Source: Actinomycetota bacterium (GTDB lineage Bacteria > Actinomycetota > Actinomycetes > Nanopelagicales > Nanopelagicaceae). From it: a stretch of 33,780 bases of DNA. The stretch is taken from NCBI GenBank assembly GCA_026393015.1, contig JAPLBA010000155.1:1-33780 (forward strand), read 5' to 3'. Both the position numbers and the translations under genes were made by a program. The stretch's first letter is position 1. The number at the start of each line of letters is the position of its first letter. The notes beneath the pieces were generated by a model, which worked only from the letters and a program-made list of their open reading frames with translations, was not told where the DNA came from and made no database searches. This document shows, piece after piece, positions 10,101-16,925 of this stretch.

Positions 10101-10279
10101 TGACAGAAGCATCGGTAAGGGCTTCTGCGCGATGTGAAGTGGTTTCAAGACTTGATGTGACTCCACTGCTTGAGCCAGAATCCTTTACCGCTTTCGAAGC
10201 GTATTTCTCACAAGGGGGCAACAAGGGTACGAATGTCAATGTTGCGACATCGCGGGTCGAAGAAGATCGCCTTTCTTAA
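7154..10279 (+). CDS. Large coiled-coil protein with two transmembrane helices, unknown function
   Basis: A 1041-residue protein I do not recognise. A purine-rich GAGAGG lies before the ATG, and the gap from the tubulin-like gene is 39 bases. There is no signal peptide. Residues 1 to about 480 look globular, with alternating hydrophobic strands near the start. Residues of about 490-660 are rich in Glu, Lys, Arg, Leu and Ala with heptad-like spacing, indicating a long coiled coil. Two hydrophobic helices follow at about 672-688 and 704-723, then about 300 more residues, so both large ends are probably cytoplasmic. The C-terminus reads VEEDRLS, matching the tail of the tubulin-like protein. It could be the membrane receptor or scaffold for that GTPase; this is inference from order, topology and the shared tail. 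Confidence 0.75.
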   Translation: MAGSIASEGSKLGRVLLLPPGLLGSQVFVIAGEWAKLGLIGDLVVVPFEQLVDDSVRSELFLGTRLGLSLSAESQSGSRTVLEILGSGGLEGVTIVATRHLGEDSELAKRAAKGHRRFLEMVKEKLPQDAVINGVLVKGASISSANLIFAASKEDKCSDPGLMLDHAWDENIFFSPEDRENPTSIDVFPAEMSNDELAAYALSSALTVLGGWVGSSGNALPDRRAGARISEELPMVRAGRSFNRVVVTESFSILNAAKAATSLIAKQSPLVDPFLAAEVRDIEVLSEERADLVIDRLYEWIFARENSALTYRRLAPYVPFSERSESWLQSKKGFAQFSMDKIASIPSLLFRSFLDMVSRRSTEKMYGADSGVRVDTRIDLGIKTSDPSLSDGLNQLSQVQDRVRRLLAEPLPETLRVSLPTLWAEMRDGIIGLADGSPGPTAFPVKRSEDGRIQVIPTISKLLPAPGDTWVDSLSDDDSQLGKNVSWSSYEEGVKRAEALETALASANSSLDSERSVGETQYAIVEQSSKELKDLASRLKDLVGELQKLTKASPKGDFVENRQIIKDLEDRVGELTSRRAIEVAKLDTAINRVERASSEAARLKQDRDSLDQWLSDQREGLTPKILQRLVDEQNLLKADEKLAQDYVQSLTDNFAETSFTLQKRFGRGLRSLLLGATIGTVVGYFLLNRISSKVIGFPAFLNSWWFFVILWFVLLVLGIVSLLRSYYRSWIKLSFAVRSQSEFTAWLGQFVSNLRSEKVRTGGLFPQVRPQLDLLAFMLHHPWRIPGRFLDASQSNWALSNAPKSLQIAKVSEGDKMAQGIVLRQVLGRAIRPQWRRVAIEDLVARVEAHLGVPGGSLAWDKLDRDTSPFGPRGVLQKALAEATVLEDLGTEKVEEFVLEIQGLMNQEIALPPVQPTRSLDEGSGAEAGWNDFLATALRDGSQFASSTFTEQARMSERANSNFASIAFAPQRMLNSAGATVRVTEASVRASARCEVVSRLDVTPLLEPESFTAFEAYFSQGGNKGTNVNVATSRVEEDRLS

Positions 10280-11553
10280 GAGTCTTCCTTACTGAATCCA
10301 TCGGGGCAGCTTGGAGCAACGCCGCGAACGGGCTTGGTTATTGTTCCATTTGTGCAGTAGATAGTTGTGATTGGATCACTTGGGACTTCGATCTTTACTG
10401 GAGGTAGCTTGCTCTTTCCTTTTTTAGCGACTTTCTGAATGGCATCACATATTTGCAGGTAGCTCTGTTCTTTTTTGATCGACGCAGAAAAGGTTGATTG
10501 GGATCCAATTGTTTGTGCTACAGAATTGCGAATTCGCTGTGCGGAATCCTGTATTCTGCGCAGATTCTCAAGAGAAGTCTGAGCTTCGTCTTGGTAGGGT
10601 GCGAGATCGGCAAGATATCTCTTTGCGAGTGCAACTCTTTTCGCTAAATCCTTCTGAAACTGTTGAGCTGACATGAGCGCAGTTTGTGTTGCATCTGCCA
10701 AAGTCCTTGGAGGCATGAGTAAATCTGGAATTAGTGGTGCGGCGACGTCCAATTTACTAACAGCGGCTGCGATCCGTGAGAGGTTTGGAGATTCAGCAAT
10801 TGCTTCTTTGTTCTTTTTCTCTATTAGTTGGATTCCATTCCTTGAAGTTTCGATATTTGCTCTCGACTTGACGCTTAACGAGCTAGCTGTTGCGCAGTTA
10901 GTTACAAGTGGATTAAGAAATTTGTAAGTTTTATTCTCTAGTGTGTCGATCGTGGTCTGCCTTGCATTCAATATGGCATTTAATGAGGCAACATCAATGG
11001 TGCTTGCACCACCTTGTCTGGTGAGATTACGAATCGTTTTAGATTTAGTATTCGCCTGATCCAAGAGATCCTGAAGTGTTGCGGAGAGTTCATCAATACC
11101 TCCGCTGGACTGAAATACATCGTCGATTTGATCTTTTAGGACCATTAATCTGGCCCGCTCTGCGGTCAATCTGGCGCGCTCTGCGGAATTGAAAAGATTG
11201 AATGATTTTGTTACAGCTAGCGAAACTCGACCGTTGCTGTCTGTCGTAGATACCAGCAACGTGTAGTCGCCTTCAGCCCACTTGCTCGCATCAATTGTCC
11301 ACGATGGTTCCAAGGTTGAAGCGCTAGGTAGGGAGTAATCCGCACCCGTGGTGGTAGCAACAAAGTTTGGCCTAACGCCTGGGAAAGAATTAAGAGCTTT
11401 ACCGTTCAGGAGAACAGAAATAAACGCGAGCTTTGCAGATCCCAAGAGACCTGTTGCCACATTCATTTTTAGAGATTGGCTTTGAAGAAGATCCATTTGA
11501 GGTGTTTCAAGAATTGTCACGTTGGGTGGGTTATTGGAGGTGGAGACGCTCAC
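10276..11553 (-). CDS. 3' part of split secreted Ig-repeat protein: Ig-like repeat, coiled coil, two-Cys tail
   Basis: A frame of 425 codons opening at GTG, but it has no signal peptide and no ribosome site before that GTG. It is in the same frame as the upstream gene on this strand, separated only by a TAG and 13 sense codons, so it is most likely the second half of one gene. Its first 120 residues hold an Ig-like repeat (SKWAEGDYTLLVSTTD). Then follows a helical region of about 230 residues beginning with a heptad duplication (AERARLT, AERARLM), and a short C-terminal segment with two cysteines (TIYCTNG and SCPDGF). I remember similar two-Cys endings in other secreted actinobacterial proteins. 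The stop overlaps the stop of the convergent coiled-coil gene. Whether this part is ever translated is unknown. Confidence 0.6.
   Translation of the reverse strand: MSVSTSNNPPNVTILETPQMDLLQSQSLKMNVATGLLGSAKLAFISVLLNGKALNSFPGVRPNFVATTTGADYSLPSASTLEPSWTIDASKWAEGDYTLLVSTTDSNGRVSLAVTKSFNLFNSAERARLTAERARLMVLKDQIDDVFQSSGGIDELSATLQDLLDQANTKSKTIRNLTRQGGASTIDVASLNAILNARQTTIDTLENKTYKFLNPLVTNCATASSLSVKSRANIETSRNGIQLIEKKNKEAIAESPNLSRIAAAVSKLDVAAPLIPDLLMPPRTLADATQTALMSAQQFQKDLAKRVALAKRYLADLAPYQDEAQTSLENLRRIQDSAQRIRNSVAQTIGSQSTFSASIKKEQSYLQICDAIQKVAKKGKSKLPPVKIEVPSDPITTIYCTNGTITKPVRGVAPSCPDGFSKEDS
11147..11188 (-). repeat. 21-base tandem duplication encoding one coiled-coil heptad twice
   Basis: Two adjacent 21-base units, 11147-11167 and 11168-11188, differ at three positions and encode AERARLM and AERARLT at the start of the helical region. 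Twenty-one bases equals exactly one seven-residue heptad, so the duplication preserves both frame and coiled-coil register. Confidence 0.8.
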
Positions 11554-11592
11554 TTGATTCGAGGCCGCAGTTGTCCCAGCCGAGTCGGTTAA

Positions 11593-12729
11593 CTAAGCTT
11601 TGAATGTATGAGATCCATTTTTCCATGAGCTGGTGTCGACCTGAAATGAGAAGGTGCTGGAAGATAACCCATCGGGCAACACCCAGGTGAGGAGGTTGGA
11701 CCCAGGTTCTACCGTTGCAGTGAAATTTGCTTTTATTACTGGCATCTTCAAGCCATCCACATTGCCCGCCGGCAGGTCGCTGACTTCAATCCAAATCTTT
11801 TTTACTGTGTATCCGCTGTTGGGAAAGATAGAAGCCGTCATGTCTAATGTCGCGAGCCCTACCAGCGTTCCGGTGGTTCCTCCAATTTGGTTCGAAACAC
11901 GAATAGCAGCTGTAGTGGGTTGTGGAACAACTACTTGCGTATTCGCGAGGTACTGCCTGCCCGCTAGATCGAGAACTGTGACTTGTAGATTTCTTGTTCC
12001 AGTATTCCATCCGGTCGGATCCACTCTCCAAGTAAAAGTAGTTGCCGGACTTAACCAAAAGGCGACGGCATGCTGATGCGCTGAAGCGAACGTGTAAGCA
12101 GCGGTCGGATCATCTTTTCTCTTATCAATTCCCATGAAGGTTGGTGGCTTGATCCAGGCTCCGCCGGACATGTCTAGAGCCGCCGCGGATATAGTTTTTG
12201 CTTGTACACCAGTTACCTGGATGGTGACGTCAAAAGGTTTGTTCGCGATTGCATTTTGAGAAGGAGAGAGAAGCGTTGTTGTTATAAACTTTGGAACGGT
12301 TATTGACACCGAAGTAACTTTTGAAGAATCTGAATACGCTGTATAGCAGGAGTCATAGGCAACCGGAGTGATTGTGTGGGTACCTTCTGTCCATGTGTCG
12401 GTTCGAATTTCAAAATCTTCTGTGAAGACTCCGGTCTTTATTTTCGGGGCCCGCATAAAGGATGAGTCGTAAGAGGCGGACTCGTTGTCGACTTTGAATC
12501 CAATTCTATTCAACGACTGACAGTTGGCGACATACGCATTGAAAGTCACCGTAAGTTTGTATACGGTGCCATCACCATTTTGTATCGGGGTAATAAAGTT
12601 CGATTCGGCTACTGGTCGATCTGCGGCAATTGAAGTACTTATGTAGATGTTTGAGACCACGAGCATTGCGCCAACGAGCGCAAGGAGTCTTCGTGTGCCC
12701 ATAACAAAATTGTAAGGGCCTATTTGCAT
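11593..12729 (-). CDS. 5' part of split secreted Ig-repeat protein (signal peptide plus Ig-like repeats)
   Basis: A 378-residue frame ending at an in-frame TAG. Residues 10-36 (MGTRRLLALVG onward, ending SIAA) form a clear signal peptide, so the real start may be the second Met at 12702 rather than 12729; neither has an evident Shine-Dalgarno. The mature part is beta-rich and contains repeats of about 115-130 residues, each with a Trp-x-x-Gly-x-aromatic/basic motif: DTWTEGTHTI, TGWNTGTRNL and SSWKNGSHTF. The last of these is interrupted by the stop seven residues after its glycine. The likely product is an exported or cell-surface Ig-like protein; ligand and role are unknown. Truncated here, it would lack the coiled coil and two-Cys tail encoded further along. 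Confidence 0.7.
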   Translation of the reverse strand: MQIGPYNFVMGTRRLLALVGAMLVVSNIYISTSIAADRPVAESNFITPIQNGDGTVYKLTVTFNAYVANCQSLNRIGFKVDNESASYDSSFMRAPKIKTGVFTEDFEIRTDTWTEGTHTITPVAYDSCYTAYSDSSKVTSVSITVPKFITTTLLSPSQNAIANKPFDVTIQVTGVQAKTISAAALDMSGGAWIKPPTFMGIDKRKDDPTAAYTFASAHQHAVAFWLSPATTFTWRVDPTGWNTGTRNLQVTVLDLAGRQYLANTQVVVPQPTTAAIRVSNQIGGTTGTLVGLATLDMTASIFPNSGYTVKKIWIEVSDLPAGNVDGLKMPVIKANFTATVEPGSNLLTWVLPDGLSSSTFSFQVDTSSWKNGSHTFKA

Positions 12730-12825
12730 TTACATGTGCTCAGATATTAGGCGAATAATATCCGGACATTTGGGTCTGTGCGCTTATGGGCTGCACGCAT
12801 TTTACGCTTGAGTGACGAGAAACGA
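12730..12825. other. Spacer between rpmB and the Ig-repeat gene
   Basis: This 96-base gap separates two minus-strand genes. On the minus strand a TAATAT hexamer lies 14 bases before the ATG at 12729 and could be the -10 element of the Ig-repeat gene, with a very short leader. No matching -35 element and no strong hairpin with a T-run to end rpmB transcription were seen. Confidence 0.3.
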
Positions 12826-13011
12826 CTAGCGAGTTACTTTGCCGGCCTTAAGGCATGAGACGCAGACGTTGACGCGCTTTGGGGTGCCCTTGATGATCGC
12901 GCGGACGCGTTGAATGTTGGGGTTCCAGCGGCGTGAAGTGCGCACGTGGGAATGGGAAATGCTGTTGCCCCACGATGGGCCCTTGCCACAGATCTCGCAT
13001 ACCGATGCCAC
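12826..13011 (-). CDS. rpmB: 50S ribosomal protein L28
   Basis: The protein is 61 residues when started at GTG 13011, giving the N-terminus MASVCEICGKGPSWGNS. An AAGGAG sits at 13018-13023, six bases upstream, so this start is better than the in-frame ATG at 13038, which would add nine residues and place the ribosome site inside the gene. Features seen are the CEIC and CVSC pairs, a four-cysteine zinc-binding (C+) set, and the conserved HSHVRTSRRWNPNIQ core. L28 is a structural protein of the large subunit. It is transcribed divergently from the DAK2-domain gene, the usual arrangement in actinobacteria. Confidence 0.95.
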   Translation of the reverse strand: MASVCEICGKGPSWGNSISHSHVRTSRRWNPNIQRVRAIIKGTPKRVNVCVSCLKAGKVTR

Positions 13012-13114
13012 GTCATACTCCTTGATAGGGGTTTTCATCAGGCGCAGAGACGCCTTGCTTACGGGTGAAGAGTAGCCGAGAAGCCGAGAGCCTGCCTTGG
13101 GGAGAAATCGGCGC

Positions 13115-13120
13115 TAGCCT
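13115..13120 (+). promoter_or_regulatory. -10 element (TAGCCT) for a leaderless DAK2-domain transcript
   Basis: TAGCCT fits the actinobacterial TAnnnT -10 pattern and ends seven bases before the ATG at 13128, where transcription would be expected to start. No Shine-Dalgarno lies close to this ATG. No clear -35 hexamer was seen. Confidence 0.5.
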
Positions 13121-13127
13121 GACGCTT

Positions 13128-14690
13128 ATGGCCAACACCCCCAGCGCGCCTGAAGCTCGCCCCGACGGGCTGAGCGTAGGGGAGTTTCGTGCCTGGATTG
13201 AGCGCAGTGCTTCCCTCCTGGGAGAGGCGCGCGAGGGTCTCAACAGCGAAAACGTCTACCCGGTAGCCGATGGCGATACCGGGACCAATGTCTGGTCGAC
13301 GGTGGAGGCCGGGCGCGCAGCTTTAGCCGGATCGACTGGGGGCGCCGGACTCCCTGCCCTTTTTGCGCAAGGCTCTTTGGTGGGGGCGCGTGGAAATTCT
13401 GGCGTCATCACCAGTCAAATTTTTGCTGGTATCGCTGCCGAATTCGATTCTGGCTTGGTGGCCGCGCTCTGTGCTGCCCGAAAGAAAGCGTGGGAGGCGG
13501 TCGTCAAGCCTTTGCCGGGAACAATTCTCACCGCGATTTCTTCGGCGGCCGAATTTGCCGAACGATGTGAAGATAAAAATAAGGTGGATGTAGCCCGCGC
13601 CGCTTGGAGCGGTGCACATCGTGCGGCGATTGACTCAGCATTAAACCCACCTGTCCCGGAAGCCGCTGGCGTCATTGATGCGGGTGCGCACGCGCTAGAA
13701 CGTATTCTGGCCGCACTTGTTGAAGTACTCGACCCAGTATCGGCGCCACTCGAAGGAATTTCTTTCACTCCTGCAAGTGTTACGGCTTGCGAAGGTGAGT
13801 CCGATGGTGAGTATGAAGTGATGTATTTACTCGCATCGAGTGATGTAGAGAAGGTCGCGAAGTTACGTGCAGACCTTGATGCGCTCGGTTCAAGTGTCTT
13901 AGTTGTGGGAGATGCTCCCACGTGGAATGTGCATGTGCATACTGACGCAGCCGGTGGCGCAGTAGACGCAGGAATGAAAGCTGGCGTTGTCCACCGAGTG
14001 CGCATCACTACGCTCACATCTTTTGTCGCGAGTGGAACCAGGCGAGTAATCACGGTAGCAAACGGTCCTGGCTTACAAGAGGTGCTTGAAGCTTCTGGTG
14101 TTACCGTCATTGCAGCTTTTGAATCGCGTCGAGTCGGCGTTGACGAATGGATTGATGCGGCCGAAGGCGCACACGAGGTGCTACTACTGCCGCACGATAA
14201 GGCCGGCAAGTCCACTGCAGATGAAGCACTCATTGTTATTCGCGAAGATGGGGCGCGCGCGGCCGTGCTCCCCTCGCGCTCGCCGGTGCAATCACTTGCC
14301 GCGATTGCGCTGCATGATGAGAGCAAAGGTTTCGATGCGGTGCTCGGTGAGATGACTGAAGCGGTGGCACATGCGAGATACGCAACACTTGCTGTTGCAC
14401 GGCGTCCATTTCTTACCTTCGCCGGCGAGTGTGCTGCCGGTGATGTCTTGGGATTGATTAATGGTGATGTGTGCGTGGTGGGGAAAGATCTCGCGCAGGC
14501 GGCGTGTGACACTGCCACTCTGATGCTCGGCGAAGGCGGAGACTTATTGACCATCGTGATTGGCGAAGGCGGTGGCTTGGCGCTCGCTGAAGCTGTCTCC
14601 TCCACCGCCCAATCGGTGAATCCGAATATAGAGGTCTCCATTATTAACGGAGGCCAAGCGTGGTACCCGCTCTTGCTCGGGGTTGAGTAG
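13128..14690 (+). CDS. DAK2-domain (DhaL-like) / DegV-like protein, YloV family
   Basis: The start chosen is ATG 13128 (MANTPSAPEARPDG, 520 residues), because a -10-like TAGCCT ends seven bases upstream; an earlier in-frame ATG at 13065 would add 21 poorly fitting residues. The N-terminal DhaL-like domain has the nucleotide/Mg-binding motif DGDTGTN at about residues 48-54 and a GARGNSG motif further on. The C-terminal half resembles the DegV-like fatty-acid-binding fold found in YloV/FakA proteins. In Firmicutes, FakA phosphorylates fatty acids bound to FakB; whether this actinobacterial member does so is not shown. It lies 13 bases before recG, as in other actinobacteria. Confidence 0.85.
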   Translation: MANTPSAPEARPDGLSVGEFRAWIERSASLLGEAREGLNSENVYPVADGDTGTNVWSTVEAGRAALAGSTGGAGLPALFAQGSLVGARGNSGVITSQIFAGIAAEFDSGLVAALCAARKKAWEAVVKPLPGTILTAISSAAEFAERCEDKNKVDVARAAWSGAHRAAIDSALNPPVPEAAGVIDAGAHALERILAALVEVLDPVSAPLEGISFTPASVTACEGESDGEYEVMYLLASSDVEKVAKLRADLDALGSSVLVVGDAPTWNVHVHTDAAGGAVDAGMKAGVVHRVRITTLTSFVASGTRRVITVANGPGLQEVLEASGVTVIAAFESRRVGVDEWIDAAEGAHEVLLLPHDKAGKSTADEALIVIREDGARAAVLPSRSPVQSLAAIALHDESKGFDAVLGEMTEAVAHARYATLAVARRPFLTFAGECAAGDVLGLINGDVCVVGKDLAQAACDTATLMLGEGGDLLTIVIGEGGGLALAEAVSSTAQSVNPNIEVSIINGGQAWYPLLLGVE

Positions 14691-14703
14691 GGGTTGAGTA
14701 CTT

Positions 14704-16923
14704 GTGAGTGAAACAGGTGAACTGACCGCGCAATTCCAAGCGCCGTTGAAGAAGTACTTGGGTGATAAGACCGCGAAAGTGTTGGAGAGTGGTCTTGCAC
14801 TTCGCACGGTAGAAGATCTCATCCGCCACTACCCACGCAGATATGCAGAGCGCGGCGAACTCACCAGTCTTGATGGTCTCTTAGATGGCGAACTTGTCAC
14901 ACTCGTCGGAGAGATTTCTAAAGTCACTAATCGCCAATGGAAGACGCGCAAGGGGTCGATGCTTGAAGTGATCGTTTCTGATGGTCAATCTAATGTCACG
15001 ATGACTTTCTTTAACCAAGCCTGGCGTGAACGCGAAATACGGATCGGTCGGCGCGCACTCTTTGCAGGTAAGGTCTCCACATATAAAGGAAAGCGACAAC
15101 TTTCACATCCAGATTATCAATTCTTAGATGCCTCAGATTCGGACTCTGCAGAGAGTAAAGCAAGAGAGTATGCGAGCGCACTTGTTCCGGTGTATCCCGC
15201 GACTGCAAAATTACCGTCGTGGAAAATTGGCCAATGCATTGACACTGTGCTCGCTGTTCTCGGTGAAGTACCCGATGTCATACCTGTCAAAGTGAGAAAA
15301 GGATTAGGTTTTCCGTCAGCGGCGTCTGCGATTCGAGGCGTGCATCAACCCGAGACGCGTGCCGAAGCGGCCAAGGCTCGCGAAGCCCTCGCCTTCGAAG
15401 AAGCTTTTACCCTTCAGGTCTTGCTCGGAAAGCGCCGTGCACAACTACGCTCATTGGTTTCGCAACCCCGCGCGCTGCGAGGTGGCGGGCTCCTCGAAGA
15501 GTTTGACGCTCGCCTGCCATTTGACCTCACTCAAGGACAACGCGAAGTGAGTGCGGAGATTGAAACCGATCTCTGTCGGTCGCATCCCATGCATCGCTTG
15601 CTTCAAGGTGAAGTGGGCTCGGGTAAAACGGTGGTCGCCTTGCGCGCAATGCTCGCGGTGATTGATGCAGGTGGGCAATGTGCACTCTTGGCACCAACTG
15701 AAGTTTTAGCGCAACAACACTTCAGATCTATCTCGCTCATGCTGGGTGATTTAGCAATGAAGAACATGCTGGGCGGGGCCGCACACTCCACCAAGGTGGT
15801 CTTACTGACCGGTTCAATGAATACCGCGACGAGACGATCCACCCTGCTCGATATCGCGAGTGGCGAAGCAGGCGTGGTTATTGGCACGCACGCACTGCTT
15901 TCAGAGAATGTTTCCTTCGCAGAGCTAGGGCTTGTTGTAGTTGATGAGCAGCACCGCTTTGGCGTCGAGCAACGAGATGCCTTGCGGGCTAAAGGCGAAC
16001 AACCTCATTTGCTTGTGATGACCGCGACCCCAATTCCACGTACTGTTGCCATGACAGTCTTTGGCGATCTTGATGTTTCTATCCTTGCGGAGTTGCCGAA
16101 AGGTCGCTCGCCCATCACTACGCACGTGGTCTCTCAAATCGAGAAGCCGGCATTTGTAGAACGCGCTTGGCAACGCGTGGTTGAAGAAGTGGGTAAAGGT
16201 TTCCAGGCATATGTGGTCGTGCCGCGCATCGGTGATGAAGGCGCGAGCAGCGAGTCATCAAACGAAGAGTTGGCAGAGCCAGCCGAGGGCGACGAGTCGG
16301 AGAACAAGCGCCGGCCTCTCGCACTCCTAGAGATCGCCCCTCAGCTCACGCAAGGTCCACTCTCTGCTGTGCGAGTCGGCATTCTGCATGGCCGATTAGC
16401 GAGTGAAGAGAAAGATAGAGTGATGTCAGATTTTGCACGCGGCGATCTCGATGTGCTCATTGCTACAACGGTCATCGAAGTCGGTGTCGATGTTTCTAAC
16501 GCCACCACCATGATCGTGCTCGATGCAGAACGTTTCGGAGTTTCACAATTGCATCAACTCCGTGGTCGCGTGGGTAGAGGAAGTGCACCTGGACTTTGTA
16601 TTTTGATTTCAGATGCTGAAGAGGGCACTCCATCTCGTGAACGTCTCGATGCCGTGGCTGCCACCCTTGATGGCTTTGAGCTGTCACGCATTGACCTAGA
16701 ACAACGACGTGAAGGTGATGTCTTGGGTGCTTCACAGAGTGGAAATAGATCACACTTGAGGTTGTTGAGGGTGTTGCGCGATGAGTCACTCATTGAAAGC
16801 GCGAGGGCTGCCGCCATCTCACTCTTGGAAGACGATCCGGAACTGAGTAACGAAAGTGATCTGGTCGCAGCGCTTTCTGTACTTGAGACAGAAGAGCATG
16901 TTTCGTTTATGGAGAAGGGGTAG
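14704..16923 (+). CDS. recG: ATP-dependent DNA helicase RecG
   Basis: A 739-residue protein starting at GTG. An N-terminal wedge/OB-fold region at about residues 60-170 binds branched DNA. The helicase core shows Walker A GEVGSGKT at about residue 302, a DEQH box (VVDEQHRFG) at about 413, motif III TATPIPRT at about 440, and C-terminal motifs VGVDVSNAT and QLRGRVGRG. RecG remodels stalled forks and Holliday junctions. An acidic insert rich in Glu and Ser at about residues 515-540 (EGASSESSNEELAEPAEGDE) sits in the second helicase domain and may be lineage-specific. The length is normal for the family. Confidence 0.97.
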   Translation: MSETGELTAQFQAPLKKYLGDKTAKVLESGLALRTVEDLIRHYPRRYAERGELTSLDGLLDGELVTLVGEISKVTNRQWKTRKGSMLEVIVSDGQSNVTMTFFNQAWREREIRIGRRALFAGKVSTYKGKRQLSHPDYQFLDASDSDSAESKAREYASALVPVYPATAKLPSWKIGQCIDTVLAVLGEVPDVIPVKVRKGLGFPSAASAIRGVHQPETRAEAAKAREALAFEEAFTLQVLLGKRRAQLRSLVSQPRALRGGGLLEEFDARLPFDLTQGQREVSAEIETDLCRSHPMHRLLQGEVGSGKTVVALRAMLAVIDAGGQCALLAPTEVLAQQHFRSISLMLGDLAMKNMLGGAAHSTKVVLLTGSMNTATRRSTLLDIASGEAGVVIGTHALLSENVSFAELGLVVVDEQHRFGVEQRDALRAKGEQPHLLVMTATPIPRTVAMTVFGDLDVSILAELPKGRSPITTHVVSQIEKPAFVERAWQRVVEEVGKGFQAYVVVPRIGDEGASSESSNEELAEPAEGDESENKRRPLALLEIAPQLTQGPLSAVRVGILHGRLASEEKDRVMSDFARGDLDVLIATTVIEVGVDVSNATTMIVLDAERFGVSQLHQLRGRVGRGSAPGLCILISDAEEGTPSRERLDAVAATLDGFELSRIDLEQRREGDVLGASQSGNRSHLRLLRVLRDESLIESARAAAISLLEDDPELSNESDLVAALSVLETEEHVSFMEKG

Positions 16924-16925
16924 TC

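Larger units (their letters stand above)
10276..12729 (-). pseudogene. Whole Ig-repeat secreted protein gene interrupted by in-frame TAG
   Basis: Read through the TAG at 11593-11595, the two frames join without a shift into about 817 codons: signal peptide, four Ig-like repeats, coiled coil, two-Cys tail. The stop falls inside the third repeat. Aligned without gaps, WKNGSHTFKA-stop-LTDSAG matches WNTGTRNLQVTVLDLAG and WAEGDYTLLVSTTDSNG, where the stop position holds Thr or Ser. This shows that the two halves were once one gene. A nonsense mutation, a read or assembly error, and stop-codon readthrough are all possible. Confidence 0.75.

Noticed and set aside
11551-11553. GTG as an independent start for the second Ig-protein half
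   Set aside because: No Shine-Dalgarno or -10-like element upstream and no signal peptide; the frame continues upstream to the TAG inside a repeat.
13415-14800. Long minus-strand frame of 461 codons opposite the DAK2-domain gene
   Set aside because: The plus-strand gene has clear DhaL motifs; the opposite translation is Ser/Thr/Ala-rich with no recognisable domain, typical of an antisense shadow.
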